This document shows positions 1 through 7,686 of a stretch of DNA of 64,000 nt, in pieces. The position numbers were made by a program, and so were the translations under genes. The DNA lies in the NCBI RefSeq assembly GCF_022919095.1, contig NZ_CP095073.1, positions 868,001 to 932,000 on the forward strand. Reading direction: 5' to 3'. Below the pieces are notes generated by a model. That model made no database searches, had not been told where the DNA came from, and worked only from the letters and a program-made list of their open reading frames with translations. Source of the stretch: Halobacillus salinarum. GTDB taxonomy: Bacteria > Bacillota > Bacilli > Bacillales > Halobacillaceae. The stretch's first letter is position 1, and each line of letters opens with the position of its first letter.

Positions 1-1196
1 GGATCCGCTTTAAAACGGGAAGGCTTGAACAAAGAATGGAACAGGGATTCTTCTCCCAGCACGTATTCTGTGTTGATATGAGCAGCCAGGGTCCCGTTCG
101 TCATGCCCCATTTTCTGTAACCTGTTGCCACAAAGACTTGTTTATTGTTCCGGTTAATTGGCCCGATGTAGGGGACTTTATCAAGCGTCGTCAAGTCCTG
201 GGCAGACCAGCGGAACAGAACATTTTTTATTCCAAAGGCCTCTGCAGCAAACTCTTCCAGGGCGCGGTAATGAAACCGGGTATCCGTTCCTTCCCCAGTA
301 CGGTGGCTCTCTCCGCCGATCAACAAGACAGGTTTGTCGTTAAATTGAGCCGGGCGAATGGAGCGTTTGGGTTCATCGACGGACAAATACATCCCATCCG
401 GACAATCCTTCTCTGGTTCAATGGCAATTAAATAGGATCGTTCTGCATACATTCGGCTGAAGTAGAGCGCTTTTCCATCATAAAACGGGAAGTGGGTACA
501 GCAGACTAATTGGTCACAAGTTACGACAGCGCCATTAGCGAGAGATACTTGGACGGTGTCTTCTTCTGTCACATCCACAGCTTCCGTATCTTCATATAGC
601 TGACCACCTAAACGAAGAAGCTCGTCTACTAAAGCCGTCAAATATTTGAGTGGGTGAAAACTCGCCTGATGATTCATAACCAGACTTTTTGTCATATCGA
701 TATCGACGTCTATTGTGTCATGTAGGCTGCCAGGAATTCCTAACTGTTTGTATGCCTGGTATTCTTTTTCTAATTCCCTGGCACCTTCGTCCGTTTCAGA
801 ATATAAGCAGGCATCCTCTATTTTCCAGTCGCAGGAAATGTTTAAGTCGTGGATTTGTTTTTCAATGAGGGATTGAGCTTGTACCTGAGCCTGGTAATAC
901 AAAGAGGCTTTCTCTAATCCGAAGTGCTGGATCAGCTCGTGATAAATCAAACCATGCTGCGCAGTCACCTTTGCAGTGGTATGACCAGAAGTTCCATTAA
1001 GTATTTTTCCAGCCTCCAGTAAAGTCACTTGCTTACCTGCCTGGGCTAGTAATAAAGCCGTAGTTACTCCCGTAATACCTGCTCCGACAACTAAGACCTC
1101 TGTCTGGGCATTTTCCTTTAAGGCTGTAAAGTCAGGGATATGGATATCCTGTCTCCACATTGGTGCTGTATGCTCCCATTCTCGATTCTTGTTCAT
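1..1196 (-). CDS. FAD-dependent oxidoreductase, DAO family, YhfW-like (3' end outside window)
   Basis: The reading frame runs from ATG at 1196 to the window edge without a stop, giving about 398 residues. The N-terminus has the dinucleotide-binding pattern VVGAGITGVTTA near residues 36-47, followed by a DAO-type fold with a late WSAQDL and GPINR segment. In Bacillus YhfW this architecture carries a C-terminal Rieske [2Fe-2S] domain; that part would lie beyond position 1, so it is inferred, not seen. The start is supported by a strong GGAGGAGG site a few bases upstream. Substrate unknown. It is transcribed away from the EAL-HDOD gene, with about 146 bp between the two starts. A BamHI site (GGATCC) is exactly at position 1, which may be chance or a clone or fragment boundary. 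Confidence 0.8.
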   Translation of the reverse strand, partial: MNKNREWEHTAPMWRQDIHIPDFTALKENAQTEVLVVGAGITGVTTALLLAQAGKQVTLLEAGKILNGTSGHTTAKVTAQHGLIYHELIQHFGLEKASLYYQAQVQAQSLIEKQIHDLNISCDWKIEDACLYSETDEGARELEKEYQAYKQLGIPGSLHDTIDVDIDMTKSLVMNHQASFHPLKYLTALVDELLRLGGQLYEDTEAVDVTEEDTVQVSLANGAVVTCDQLVCCTHFPFYDGKALYFSRMYAERSYLIAIEPEKDCPDGMYLSVDEPKRSIRPAQFNDKPVLLIGGESHRTGEGTDTRFHYRALEEFAAEAFGIKNVLFRWSAQDLTTLDKVPYIGPINRNNKQVFVATGYRKWGMTNGTLAAHINTEYVLGEESLFHSLFKPSRFKAD

Positions 1197-1273
1197 TGCC
1201 TTCCTCCTCCAGGAATCCTTTTCTTTCAGTCTGTCCTACCGAGGTTTTTTCATGTATGAATTGGAATTTCAAA

Positions 1274-1302
1274 TTAACAAGGATTAGCGAATGTAGTATA
1301 AT
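1274..1302 (+). promoter_or_regulatory. Sigma-A-type promoter for the EAL-HDOD gene
   Basis: TTAACA at 1274-1279 and TATAAT at 1297-1302 are separated by exactly 17 bases, and the GTG start follows at 1343 behind AAGGGGAGG. Seen directly; activity is inferred. Confidence 0.7.
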
Positions 1303-1342
1303 TTAACTATGGTTAGGTGATAAAAGGGGAGGAAGAGCAGGG

Positions 1343-2614
1343 GTGGAAGTATTTGTGGCAAGACAACCCATTTTACAATTAAATGAAGAAGTATTTGGGT
1401 ACGAACTTTTATATAGAAGCAGTAAAGAAAATAAGTTTACATACATTGATGCAAACCGGGCTACTTCAGAGGTTTTGATGAACAGCTTTACGACCATTGG
1501 CCTCGAAAAGCTTTCCCAAAATAAACCCTGCTTTGTCAACTTTACCGAAGAGCTTCTGCTGAAACAGGTTCCTGAATATTTTGATCCTGGACAGCTGGTC
1601 GTAGAAATTCTTGAGGATGTGTCTTATTCACGGGATCTGGTGCGCGTCTGTCGGAAATTAAAGCAGCTGGGTTTTCTTATTGCCCTGGATGATGTAGTGA
1701 GCGTTCGTGATACAGATATGGTGGAGTTGTTGAATTATGTGGACATTATCAAGGTGGATATACAAATTACACGAGAGATTGACCGGCAGGAAATTATTCA
1801 AGCAGCCAACAACCTGGGAATCACACTTCTTGCAGAAAAAGTGGAAACAAGAGAAGAGCACCAGCAATGTGTAGAAGAAGGCTTTGAATTATTTCAAGGT
1901 TATTTTTACAGCAAGCCAGTTGTCTTATCTTCTGTAGACATGCCTTTTTTCAGTTCAACATACTTTGAAATGATCAAAGAATTATCTGTACCGACGGACT
2001 TAATCAATATTGATAAAATAACGGAGCTTTTTGAAAAGGATCTGGCGTTAACCTATAAGCTGCTGAGATTGATCAATTCGTCTGCGAAGAATGTGTCCAT
2101 TCCGATCCAATCCATCAGGCAGGCAGTGATGATGCTCGGAACGGATGCTTTAAAAAAGTGGTTATATGTGTTATCTGTTCAATCTGCACCAAATATGCCA
2201 AAAGGTTCCCAACATGTCATGAAGAGTAGTCTGCAGCGGGCTAAAATGTGTGAGCAGGTGGCGATAAAGCTTGGGCTCGAGCATAATTCAGAGGGGTATT
2301 TCCTAATCGGCTTTATTTCCTTGATCGATGTGATTACAAAGAAACCGATCCACGAAGTGACGGAAATGCTGCCGCTTGACAACGAGATTAAAGAAGCTTT
2401 GAATAAAAAGCAAAACAGCTATCGATACGTCCTTGACCTTGTCATTGCTATGGAACGGGCCGACTTTGAAGGATTGGAGCAGATGCTTTACCGTAAGTCG
2501 CTCTCTTACCATGAGCTATTCGAAATTTATGGTCAATCGATTTCCTGGTCGGATCATTTATTTAGTGAGTATTTTAACTATGGTTCTAATCAAAAAGATG
2601 AAAAACCGAAATAA
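1343..2614 (+). CDS. EAL and HDOD domain signalling protein, YuxH-like
   Basis: 423 residues, close to the length of Bacillus YuxH. The N-terminal half (about residues 1-200) is EAL-like: FVARQPI at the start, VVEILED where the EAL motif belongs, ALDDV in place of LDDFG, IKVDI, and AEKVE followed by FQGYFYSKP. Several catalytic positions differ from active c-di-GMP phosphodiesterases, so hydrolysis is doubtful and a sensory or binding role is more likely. The C-terminal half (about 210-400) is an HDOD domain, related to HD-GYP proteins but without the HD and GYP motifs. The start is GTG at 1343 with a strong Shine-Dalgarno (AAGGGGAGG). It is monocistronic behind its own promoter. Physiological role unknown. 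Confidence 0.85.
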   Translation: MEVFVARQPILQLNEEVFGYELLYRSSKENKFTYIDANRATSEVLMNSFTTIGLEKLSQNKPCFVNFTEELLLKQVPEYFDPGQLVVEILEDVSYSRDLVRVCRKLKQLGFLIALDDVVSVRDTDMVELLNYVDIIKVDIQITREIDRQEIIQAANNLGITLLAEKVETREEHQQCVEEGFELFQGYFYSKPVVLSSVDMPFFSSTYFEMIKELSVPTDLINIDKITELFEKDLALTYKLLRLINSSAKNVSIPIQSIRQAVMMLGTDALKKWLYVLSVQSAPNMPKGSQHVMKSSLQRAKMCEQVAIKLGLEHNSEGYFLIGFISLIDVITKKPIHEVTEMLPLDNEIKEALNKKQNSYRYVLDLVIAMERADFEGLEQMLYRKSLSYHELFEIYGQSISWSDHLFSEYFNYGSNQKDEKPK

Positions 2615-2644
2615 ATATGTTATATTTAAAAGTGTTGCTTGCAG

Positions 2645-2667
2645 AATTGCGGGCAATTTTTTTAATG
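2645..2667 (+). terminator. Weak candidate terminator after the EAL-HDOD gene
   Basis: A short stem AATTG-CGGG-CAATT is followed by seven T residues. The stem has only five pairs, so confidence is low. It sits between the EAL-HDOD stop and the MarR operator. Confidence 0.35.
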
Positions 2668-2672
2668 AAACT

Positions 2673-2686
2673 GTTACCTAGGTAAC
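2673..2686. promoter_or_regulatory. Perfect 14-bp palindrome, probable MarR operator
   Basis: GTTACCTAGGTAAC is a perfect palindrome 15 bp before the marR-type ATG. MarR dimers bind such inverted repeats near their own promoters, so this is the likely autoregulatory operator of the marR-MFS operon. Binding is inferred from position and symmetry. Confidence 0.75.
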
Positions 2687-2701
2687 GATTGGAGTGAGAA
2701 T

Positions 2702-3130
2702 ATGACTTTATTATTTCATCACATACAACAGCTATCCCGTACAGTGAATCAATACTTAAACGAAGGCCTTGTTCAAGAGGACATTTATATGTCTCATTGG
2801 GCAGTCATTTATCAGCTGGGGGAAAATGGCCGGATGACTCAGGCGGAGCTTAAAGAAAGATTAAATATTGAAGCACCTCCTTTATCAAGAACCATAAAAA
2901 AGCTGATTAAACTTGGCTATGTGGAAAAATGGGCCAGTGATGACAGAAGGACAAATGATCTTCAATTATCTGCTGAAGGCAAAGAGAATTATCCAAGGTG
3001 GAAATCATTAATCCAAGAGCAGGAAAACGGATTGTTAACGTTGTTCGATGAAGATCAGCTCATGGAATTTGAAGAAAGAATCCATCATTTTTCTCAAACG
3101 ATTAAGACAAGGGGGAAGAATGTGGAATGA
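2702..3130 (+). CDS. MarR family transcriptional regulator (YwoH-like)
   Basis: 142 residues, typical MarR length. A winged helix occupies about residues 35-100: MTQAELKERLNIEAPPLSR as the recognition region, then KKLIKLGYVEKW and the wing DDRRTNDLQLS. Helices at both ends would form the dimer interface. The ATG follows GGAGTGAG. The stop overlaps the start of the MFS gene by four bases (ATGA), so the two are translationally coupled. A perfect palindrome lies just upstream. The arrangement resembles ywoH-ywoG of Bacillus, where a MarR protein controls an efflux pump. The effector ligand is unknown; antibiotics, phenolics or other toxic compounds are the usual inducers of this family. Confidence 0.88.
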   Translation: MTLLFHHIQQLSRTVNQYLNEGLVQEDIYMSHWAVIYQLGENGRMTQAELKERLNIEAPPLSRTIKKLIKLGYVEKWASDDRRTNDLQLSAEGKENYPRWKSLIQEQENGLLTLFDEDQLMEFEERIHHFSQTIKTRGKNVE

Positions 3131-4326
3131 ATAAACAGCCGTTATGGACGAAAAGTTTCGTCAATGTATGTATGAGTAATTTTTTTGTCTTTTTAGTCTT
3201 TTATCTTTTGTTTGTGACTCTGCCTATTTATACGATCGATCAGCTTCATGTGAAAGAAGGACAGGCAGGATTAATCATTACTATTTTTTTATTTGCTGCT
3301 ATTGTTATACGGCCATTCGCGGGTCATTGGGTGGATACGGTGGGGCGCAGACCTGTTTTAATCATGGCATTAGTCATTTTCTTCAGCAGTTCTGTACTTT
3401 ACTTGACTACCCAAAGCTTTCCGCTCCTATTAATCATTCGTTTTATCCAAGGGCTCGGATTTGGAATGGCGACCACGGTTATTGGAGCGCTTGCTGCGGA
3501 TGTTGTTCCTAAGGAGCGAAGAGGGGAAGGGATGGGGTATTTCGCGATGTCCATGAACTTTGCAATGGTTATCGGCCCCTTTCTCGGACTAACCATTATC
3601 CACTCTTTTACTTATAGTTCCATGTTTACGATCAGTGCGTTATTTGCAGCGATTGCCTTTATCGCTGGGATGATGATACAAATTCCGAAACGAACAGGAG
3701 GAGCTGATTTAGCGAAATCAAGCCTTATGCCTGCTGTTCAAGGCCTTCTTGAAAAACCTGTCATTCCTATTGCTTTTACCGGTGCACTGATGGCCGTGGC
3801 TTACGCTGGGGTTTTATCTTTTGTATCAGTTTATGCCAAGCAGAATGGATTGGAGGAAGCCTCCACTTATTTCTTTGTTGTGTACGCAGTAGTTCTGCTG
3901 CTCTCCCGTCCGTTTACTGGGAAATGGTTTGACCGATATGGTGAAAATGTAATCGTAATTCCGTCCATTCTATCATTCAGTGCAGGCTTACTTATTTTGA
4001 GTATGGCAGATACGCCTGGGCTCCTCCTTACAGCTGGAGGATTGATAGGAATCGGCTGGGGAACCATAGTCCCGAGCTTCCAGACTATCGCATTGAAAAA
4101 AGCGCCTGAAAGAGCAGGTTCAGCAACCGCAACCTTCTTTTCCATTTTTGATACTGGCATCGGTTTAGGGTCTTATGTAGTCGGGGCCTTAGCAACCAAT
4201 ATAGGATTCTCCTCCCTTTATTTCAACAGTTCTTTTATTGTACTTGCCGTCGTGCTTGTTTATATGGGAATGCATGGACGTCAAAGCCAGCTGCAGAGAA
4301 AATACAAATGGCAGCACACCCGGTAA
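3127..4326 (+). CDS. MFS drug-efflux-type transporter (YwoG-like)
   Basis: 399 residues with about 12 predicted membrane segments, the standard MFS size. The loop between TM2 and TM3 carries the MFS signature region as GHWVDTVGRRPVL; a related GKWFDRYGE segment lies in the second half at the matching position. TM4 contains RFIQGLGFGM and TM5 a motif-C-like AMVIGPFLG, the antiporter signature of proton-driven exporters. It overlaps the upstream marR by four bases and would be co-repressed with it. Export of a hydrophobic toxic compound using the proton gradient is the family expectation; the substrate cannot be read from the sequence. Confidence 0.85.
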   Translation: MNKQPLWTKSFVNVCMSNFFVFLVFYLLFVTLPIYTIDQLHVKEGQAGLIITIFLFAAIVIRPFAGHWVDTVGRRPVLIMALVIFFSSSVLYLTTQSFPLLLIIRFIQGLGFGMATTVIGALAADVVPKERRGEGMGYFAMSMNFAMVIGPFLGLTIIHSFTYSSMFTISALFAAIAFIAGMMIQIPKRTGGADLAKSSLMPAVQGLLEKPVIPIAFTGALMAVAYAGVLSFVSVYAKQNGLEEASTYFFVVYAVVLLLSRPFTGKWFDRYGENVIVIPSILSFSAGLLILSMADTPGLLLTAGGLIGIGWGTIVPSFQTIALKKAPERAGSATATFFSIFDTGIGLGSYVVGALATNIGFSSLYFNSSFIVLAVVLVYMGMHGRQSQLQRKYKWQHTR

Positions 4327-4330
4327 AAAG

Positions 4331-4366
4331 AGAGGTCCTTCAGAGACTTCGCAGAAGGATTTTTGA
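4331..4366 (+). terminator. Candidate terminator after the marR-MFS operon
   Basis: Imperfect stem GTCCTTC with GAAGGAT around a 12-base loop, followed by TTTTTGAT, just after the MFS stop. Confidence 0.5.
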
Positions 4367-4461
4367 TATTACTAGAAAAGGATTTTGACTAGAACAGTAA
4401 GATCAACTATTAGAACGTATTCTCCTTCGCCAGATAAAATCATTTAGAAGTGAAAGTCTTT

Positions 4462-4596
4462 TTTCGCTACGGGAGGGAGAATACTGCGAGACTCCTACGG
4501 AAGAACGAACGATCCGAGATCGCCGAGCGTGAGTTTAGCGAGGAAGCTCGGGTGTTCGTCCGTGGAAAGCGAGTGGTATTCGCACGCCCGTAAGAA
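4462..4596. repeat. Structured intergenic repeat of a Bacillaceae GC-rich hairpin family
   Basis: The outer arms 4466-4485 and 4575-4594 are imperfect inverted repeats (GGGAGGGAGAATAC against GTATTCGCACGCCC). Inside, CCTACGGAAGAAC pairs with GTTCGTCCGTGG, and CCGAG with CTCGG, giving a long branched hairpin. The phrases GCGAGACTCCTACGG and CCGTGGAAAGCGAGTG are recognisable from short repeats scattered between genes in Bacillus, Oceanobacillus and Halobacillus. A diverged relative is at 60309-60440. It fills most of the 415-bp gap before methionine gamma-lyase. No reading frame in it looks real. Function unknown. Confidence 0.6.
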
Positions 4597-4701
4597 TAAC
4601 CTTGTAGTGAAAATAAAGGGTTTCTCCAAGCTGAGAAGGTAAATTCCTTCTTTTTCATTAGAAAAACCTCTTCTCCTACAATGTTTTGGACAGGTCCTGC
4701 A

Positions 4702-4726
4702 TAAGATGATAATAGACATCATCTTA
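4702..4726. promoter_or_regulatory. 9-bp inverted repeat just before methionine gamma-lyase
   Basis: TAAGATGAT at 4702-4710 and ATCATCTTA at 4718-4726 are perfect inverted arms separated by seven bases, ending four bases before the Shine-Dalgarno AGGAGGGG. It could be an operator or an mRNA hairpin controlling ribosome access. No S-box or T-box was seen upstream. Confidence 0.5.
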
Positions 4727-4741
4727 GCAAGGAGGGGAAGA

Positions 4742-5923
4742 ATGGTCCAAAAGAAAAGCCATATAGAAACGTCGTTAATTCATACCGATTCCCAACCTAT
4801 AAACGATTTTGGAAGTTTAACAACACCAATTTTTCAGACTTCAACCTTTGCCTTTTCAACCGCTGCCCAAGGTGCCGCACGGTTTAAGGGGGAAGAAGAA
4901 GGTTATATTTATTCCAGACTGGCCAATCCGACCGTACGAGTATTAGAAGACCGGATAGCTGCCCTGGAAGGCGGAGAAAAAGGACTCGCATTTGCATCAG
5001 GAATGGCGGCCATATCCAGTGTGCTCCTGGCTTTAACGAGTTCGGGAGACCATATTGTATGTACGAACGGCCTTTATGGCTGTACGTACGGATTATTAAC
5101 CCTGCTTCAAGATAAATATAAAGTAGGTCACAGCTTTTGTGCGATGACAAGCGAGGAAGAGCTTCGAAAGCAGATTCAGCCCAACACGACCTGCATCTTT
5201 ATAGAAACTCCGATTAATCCTACAATGAGGGCGATTGATTTACACATGGCCGCGCGTATAGCGAAAAATTACGATATACCCGTCGTCGTAGACAACACCT
5301 TCTCTACTCCGTATCTACAACGGCCATTAGACTGTGGATGTGAGGTTGTGGTGCATAGTGCCACCAAATACATCGGCGGTCATGGAGATGTAGTAGCCGG
5401 GCTGGTCGTTGGAAAGTCAGAGTTTATCGGAATGCTTGCTAAAACAACGCAAAAGGACATAGGGGGCATCCTGTCGCCTTTTGATGCCTGGCTGCTTATC
5501 CGTGGTTTGAAAACGATGCACATCCGAATGGATAGACACTGCTTCAATGCTTTAAAGGTCAGTGAGAGGCTCCAGGATCACCCCAGAGTCCAACAGGTGT
5601 ATTTTCCCGGAAGCGCTCGATATCCCGACTATGATATTGTGAAACAGCAAATGAGTCAGGGAGGAGGCATTCTCTCTTTTGAAGTAAAAGGAAATCGGGA
5701 GGACGCTGAACGAGTCCTGGATCAATTGAAGCTGATCAAGATTGCAGTCAGTTTAGGCGATGCTGAAACACTTATCCAGCTGCCAGCTACGATGACTCAT
5801 TCGACTATTCCTCCTTTAGAAAGGGAAAGAATGGGAATCTCCGATACGCTTCTAAGACTTTCTGTCGGGCTGGAACACTGGGAGGATATATGGAAGGACT
5901 TAAACCAGGCATTACTGGCATAA
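4742..5923 (+). CDS. mdeA: Methionine gamma-lyase (PLP, Cys/Met metabolism family)
   Basis: 393 residues from ATG at 4742, chosen because AGGAGGGG lies just upstream; an earlier in-frame ATG at 4706 has no such site. This is a PLP enzyme of the trans-sulfuration family: YSR near residue 58, SGMAA around 87, DNTFSTPYLQRP, and SATKYIGGHGD with the Schiff-base lysine at about 209. The segment NGLYGCT places a cysteine at about 114, the position of the cysteine characteristic of methionine gamma-lyases, whereas cystathionine lyases and synthases usually have glycine there. The expected reaction is L-methionine to methanethiol, 2-oxobutanoate and ammonia. It stands alone between a structured repeat and a strong terminator. 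Cystathionine gamma-lyase activity remains an alternative. Confidence 0.85.
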   Translation: MVQKKSHIETSLIHTDSQPINDFGSLTTPIFQTSTFAFSTAAQGAARFKGEEEGYIYSRLANPTVRVLEDRIAALEGGEKGLAFASGMAAISSVLLALTSSGDHIVCTNGLYGCTYGLLTLLQDKYKVGHSFCAMTSEEELRKQIQPNTTCIFIETPINPTMRAIDLHMAARIAKNYDIPVVVDNTFSTPYLQRPLDCGCEVVVHSATKYIGGHGDVVAGLVVGKSEFIGMLAKTTQKDIGGILSPFDAWLLIRGLKTMHIRMDRHCFNALKVSERLQDHPRVQQVYFPGSARYPDYDIVKQQMSQGGGILSFEVKGNREDAERVLDQLKLIKIAVSLGDAETLIQLPATMTHSTIPPLERERMGISDTLLRLSVGLEHWEDIWKDLNQALLA

Positions 5924-5948
5924 ACAGCCAGTAATGCCTGGTTATTGT
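5904..5948 (+). terminator. 16-bp perfect hairpin overlapping the mdeA stop codon
   Basis: Arms 5904-5919 and 5927-5942 are perfectly complementary with a seven-base loop; the stop codon TAA lies in the loop. Only a short T-rich tail follows (TATTGTATGTTT). Likely terminator or mRNA 3' stabiliser formed partly from coding sequence. Confidence 0.75.
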
Positions 5949-5987
5949 ATGTTTATTAAGTCCCGGGAAGGGAAAATGAGCAATAAC

Positions 5988-6016
5988 TTGACATGCTGAC
6001 ATATTCCATTTACGTT
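5988..6016 (+). promoter_or_regulatory. Candidate promoter for the EIIA gene
   Basis: Consensus TTGACA at 5988-5993 and a weak TACGTT at 6011-6016, spaced 17 bases, upstream of the EIIA start. Confidence 0.5.
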
Positions 6017-6069
6017 AAGAGAAATTTAGTAGCAAGGAAGACACTTACTACGAAGGGATGAATGGGACG

Positions 6070-6564
6070 ATGTTTAAAAAATTATTTGGTAATAAACAAG
6101 TAGAAGAGCAGCTTGTAGCTCCTCTTAATGGAAAGGTTGTTCCTTTGGATGAGGTGGACGACCCTGTTTTTAACCAGCGCATGATGGGGGACGGGGTAGC
6201 CATTGAACCCGTCGATGGAAAAGTAGTCAGCCCGGTCGATGGCGAAATTGTCCAGCTGTTTCCAACCAATCATGCGGTTGGTATAAAAACAAAATCTGGT
6301 GTAGAAGTTCTCGTCCATATCGGTCTGGAAACGGTTTCTATGGAAGGGGAAGGGTTTGAAGGGCACGTGAAAGCCGGTGATAAAGTAAAAGCCGGGGACC
6401 ATTTAATTTCATTTGATCCTGCACTAGTGACCGAGAAAGCCAAGAGCACGATTACTCCGATTGTCATTACAAATTTTGATGATATTGTAGAAAGCTTTGA
6501 TCCTGCCTACACAGATTCCTCACAAGCTGGCGAAACTGTCATAGCTACTCTCCAAACGAAATAA
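6070..6564 (+). CDS. PTS glucose-type EIIA component
   Basis: 164 residues from ATG at 6070, matching the Crr/YpqE length and the usual beginning MFKKLFG; an alternative ATG at 6058 sits too close to its GAAGGG site. Family landmarks: VAPLNGKVVPLDEVDDPVF, MMGDGVAI, SPVDGEI, TNHAVGI with His at about 68, and VEVLVHIGLETV with the phosphorylated His at about 83. It accepts phosphate from HPr and passes it to an EIIBC. No EIIBC or EIIC is encoded nearby. Next to fructokinase and sucrose-6-phosphate hydrolase it is probably the EIIA for a sucrose EIIBC lacking its own IIA domain, encoded elsewhere. It may also take part in sugar signalling. Confidence 0.88.
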   Translation: MFKKLFGNKQVEEQLVAPLNGKVVPLDEVDDPVFNQRMMGDGVAIEPVDGKVVSPVDGEIVQLFPTNHAVGIKTKSGVEVLVHIGLETVSMEGEGFEGHVKAGDKVKAGDHLISFDPALVTEKAKSTITPIVITNFDDIVESFDPAYTDSSQAGETVIATLQTK

Positions 6565-6572
6565 CTGCAGCT

Positions 6573-6626
6573 AAAAGTCTAAAAGGACAAGCTTTTTAGT
6601 TGAAAGCGGGTTCATTTAGACTTTTT
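6573..6626 (+). terminator. Candidate terminator between EIIA and fructokinase
   Basis: Perfect 11-bp arms AAAAGTCTAAA (6573-6583) and TTTAGACTTTT (6615-6625) with a long loop of about 31 bases, ending in a T run. It separates the EIIA gene from the fructokinase promoter. Confidence 0.55.
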
Positions 6627-6629
6627 CAA

Positions 6630-6660
6630 TTGGAAAAGTCCGATTCTCTCAAGGTATAAT
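6630..6660 (+). promoter_or_regulatory. Promoter of the fructokinase/sucrose hydrolase operon
   Basis: TTGGAA at 6630-6635 and a consensus TATAAT at 6655-6660, spacing 19. Downstream, CAGGCT and AGCCTG form a short inverted repeat before the start codon that could bind a regulator. No RAT antiterminator site was recognised. Confidence 0.6.
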
Positions 6661-6728
6661 GGAAGCAGACTAGTCAGGCTGCAAGAGCTCATGAGCCTGG
6701 CTCTTTATCATGGAAAGGAAGTGGCGGA

Positions 6729-7673
6729 ATGACTAAAGGAATCATCAGCATGGGGGAGGCGTTGATTGACTTCATCCCTCTTGATAATGAAAATATTAAT
6801 TTTCAAAAAAGTCCTGGCGGCGCTCCTGCGAATGTAGCCGTAGGACTCGCGAGACTCGGTGCTAAATCAACCTTTTTAGGAAAAGTAGGCGAAGATGTTC
6901 TCGGTCATTTTTTACAGGGAATTCTACACGGATACGGCGTGGATACCAGTTCGATGCTGCTGACTAAAGAGGTAAGGACAGGCGTGGTATTTGTAACTCT
7001 GGACGAAGACGGGGAGCGAAGCTTTGATTTTTATATTGACCCGAGTGCAGACCGTTACTTGACTGAATCCGAAGTAAAGGAAGACCTGTTCACGACTCAT
7101 AACCTCTTCCACTTTGGCTCGATCTCCATGATTGATGAACCCTCTAAATCCGCTACAAAAAAAGCCGTCCGGCTTGCAAAGCAGCATGGTTTGATTGTGT
7201 CTTATGATCCAAACCTCCGCCTGAATTTGTGGAAGTCTGAAGAGCAGGCGAAGAAAACGATTCAATCCATGCTTGGGGAAGCAGATGTTGTTAAAATATC
7301 TGAAGAAGAACTGGAATTTTTAACAGGAGAAACGACTATTGAAGCAGGAGTAGAAGTGCTGAATGGCTATGGTATCCCGCTGTTATTTGTAACAATGGGG
7401 AGTGAAGGGAGCCATATCTTTTTCAAAGGGAAGCACGCTCACGTTCCTGCTATGCGTGTGAAAGCCGTAGATACAACAGGGGCTGGCGATGCTTTCGTCT
7501 CTGGTCTCCTTTATCAGTTCAGCGAATATGACCAGCCTTTATCCAGGCTTTCGCTTGAAGAGATAGAAAAGACAGCTCGGTTTGCGAGCGTCTCAGGGGC
7601 TCTTGCTGCCTCTACTAAAGGAGCTATGACAGCTTTACCAACATTAGACGAAGTAACAAGATACTTAGGATAA
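6729..7673 (+). CDS. scrK: Fructokinase, PfkB family
   Basis: 314 residues, normal for bacterial fructokinases. PfkB hallmarks are the N-terminal GGAPANVAVGLARLG near residue 31 and the C-terminal DTTGAGDAFVSGL near residue 248, whose aspartate is the catalytic base and whose glycines form the anion hole. The expected reaction is ATP plus fructose to fructose-6-phosphate, taking the fructose released by the next gene. Thirteen bases separate it from the sucrose-6-phosphate hydrolase gene, so the two form an operon. The start ATG follows AAGGAAG. Ribokinase or aminoimidazole-riboside kinase are related folds, but context favours fructose. Confidence 0.9.
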   Translation: MTKGIISMGEALIDFIPLDNENINFQKSPGGAPANVAVGLARLGAKSTFLGKVGEDVLGHFLQGILHGYGVDTSSMLLTKEVRTGVVFVTLDEDGERSFDFYIDPSADRYLTESEVKEDLFTTHNLFHFGSISMIDEPSKSATKKAVRLAKQHGLIVSYDPNLRLNLWKSEEQAKKTIQSMLGEADVVKISEEELEFLTGETTIEAGVEVLNGYGIPLLFVTMGSEGSHIFFKGKHAHVPAMRVKAVDTTGAGDAFVSGLLYQFSEYDQPLSRLSLEEIEKTARFASVSGALAASTKGAMTALPTLDEVTRYLG

Positions 7674-7686
7674 GGAGAGGAAGGAA

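Noticed and set aside
1-6. BamHI site GGATCC at the first base as a sign of a cloned fragment
   Set aside because: A single six-base match at the edge can be chance; nothing else marks a vector junction.
36-431. Plus-strand frames in the first kilobase
   Set aside because: They are antisense to the FAD oxidoreductase, which has motifs and a good start.
4467-4722. Small minus-strand genes inside the 4.5-kb repeat
   Set aside because: The frames follow the hairpin arms, have no ribosome site and no recognisable protein pattern.
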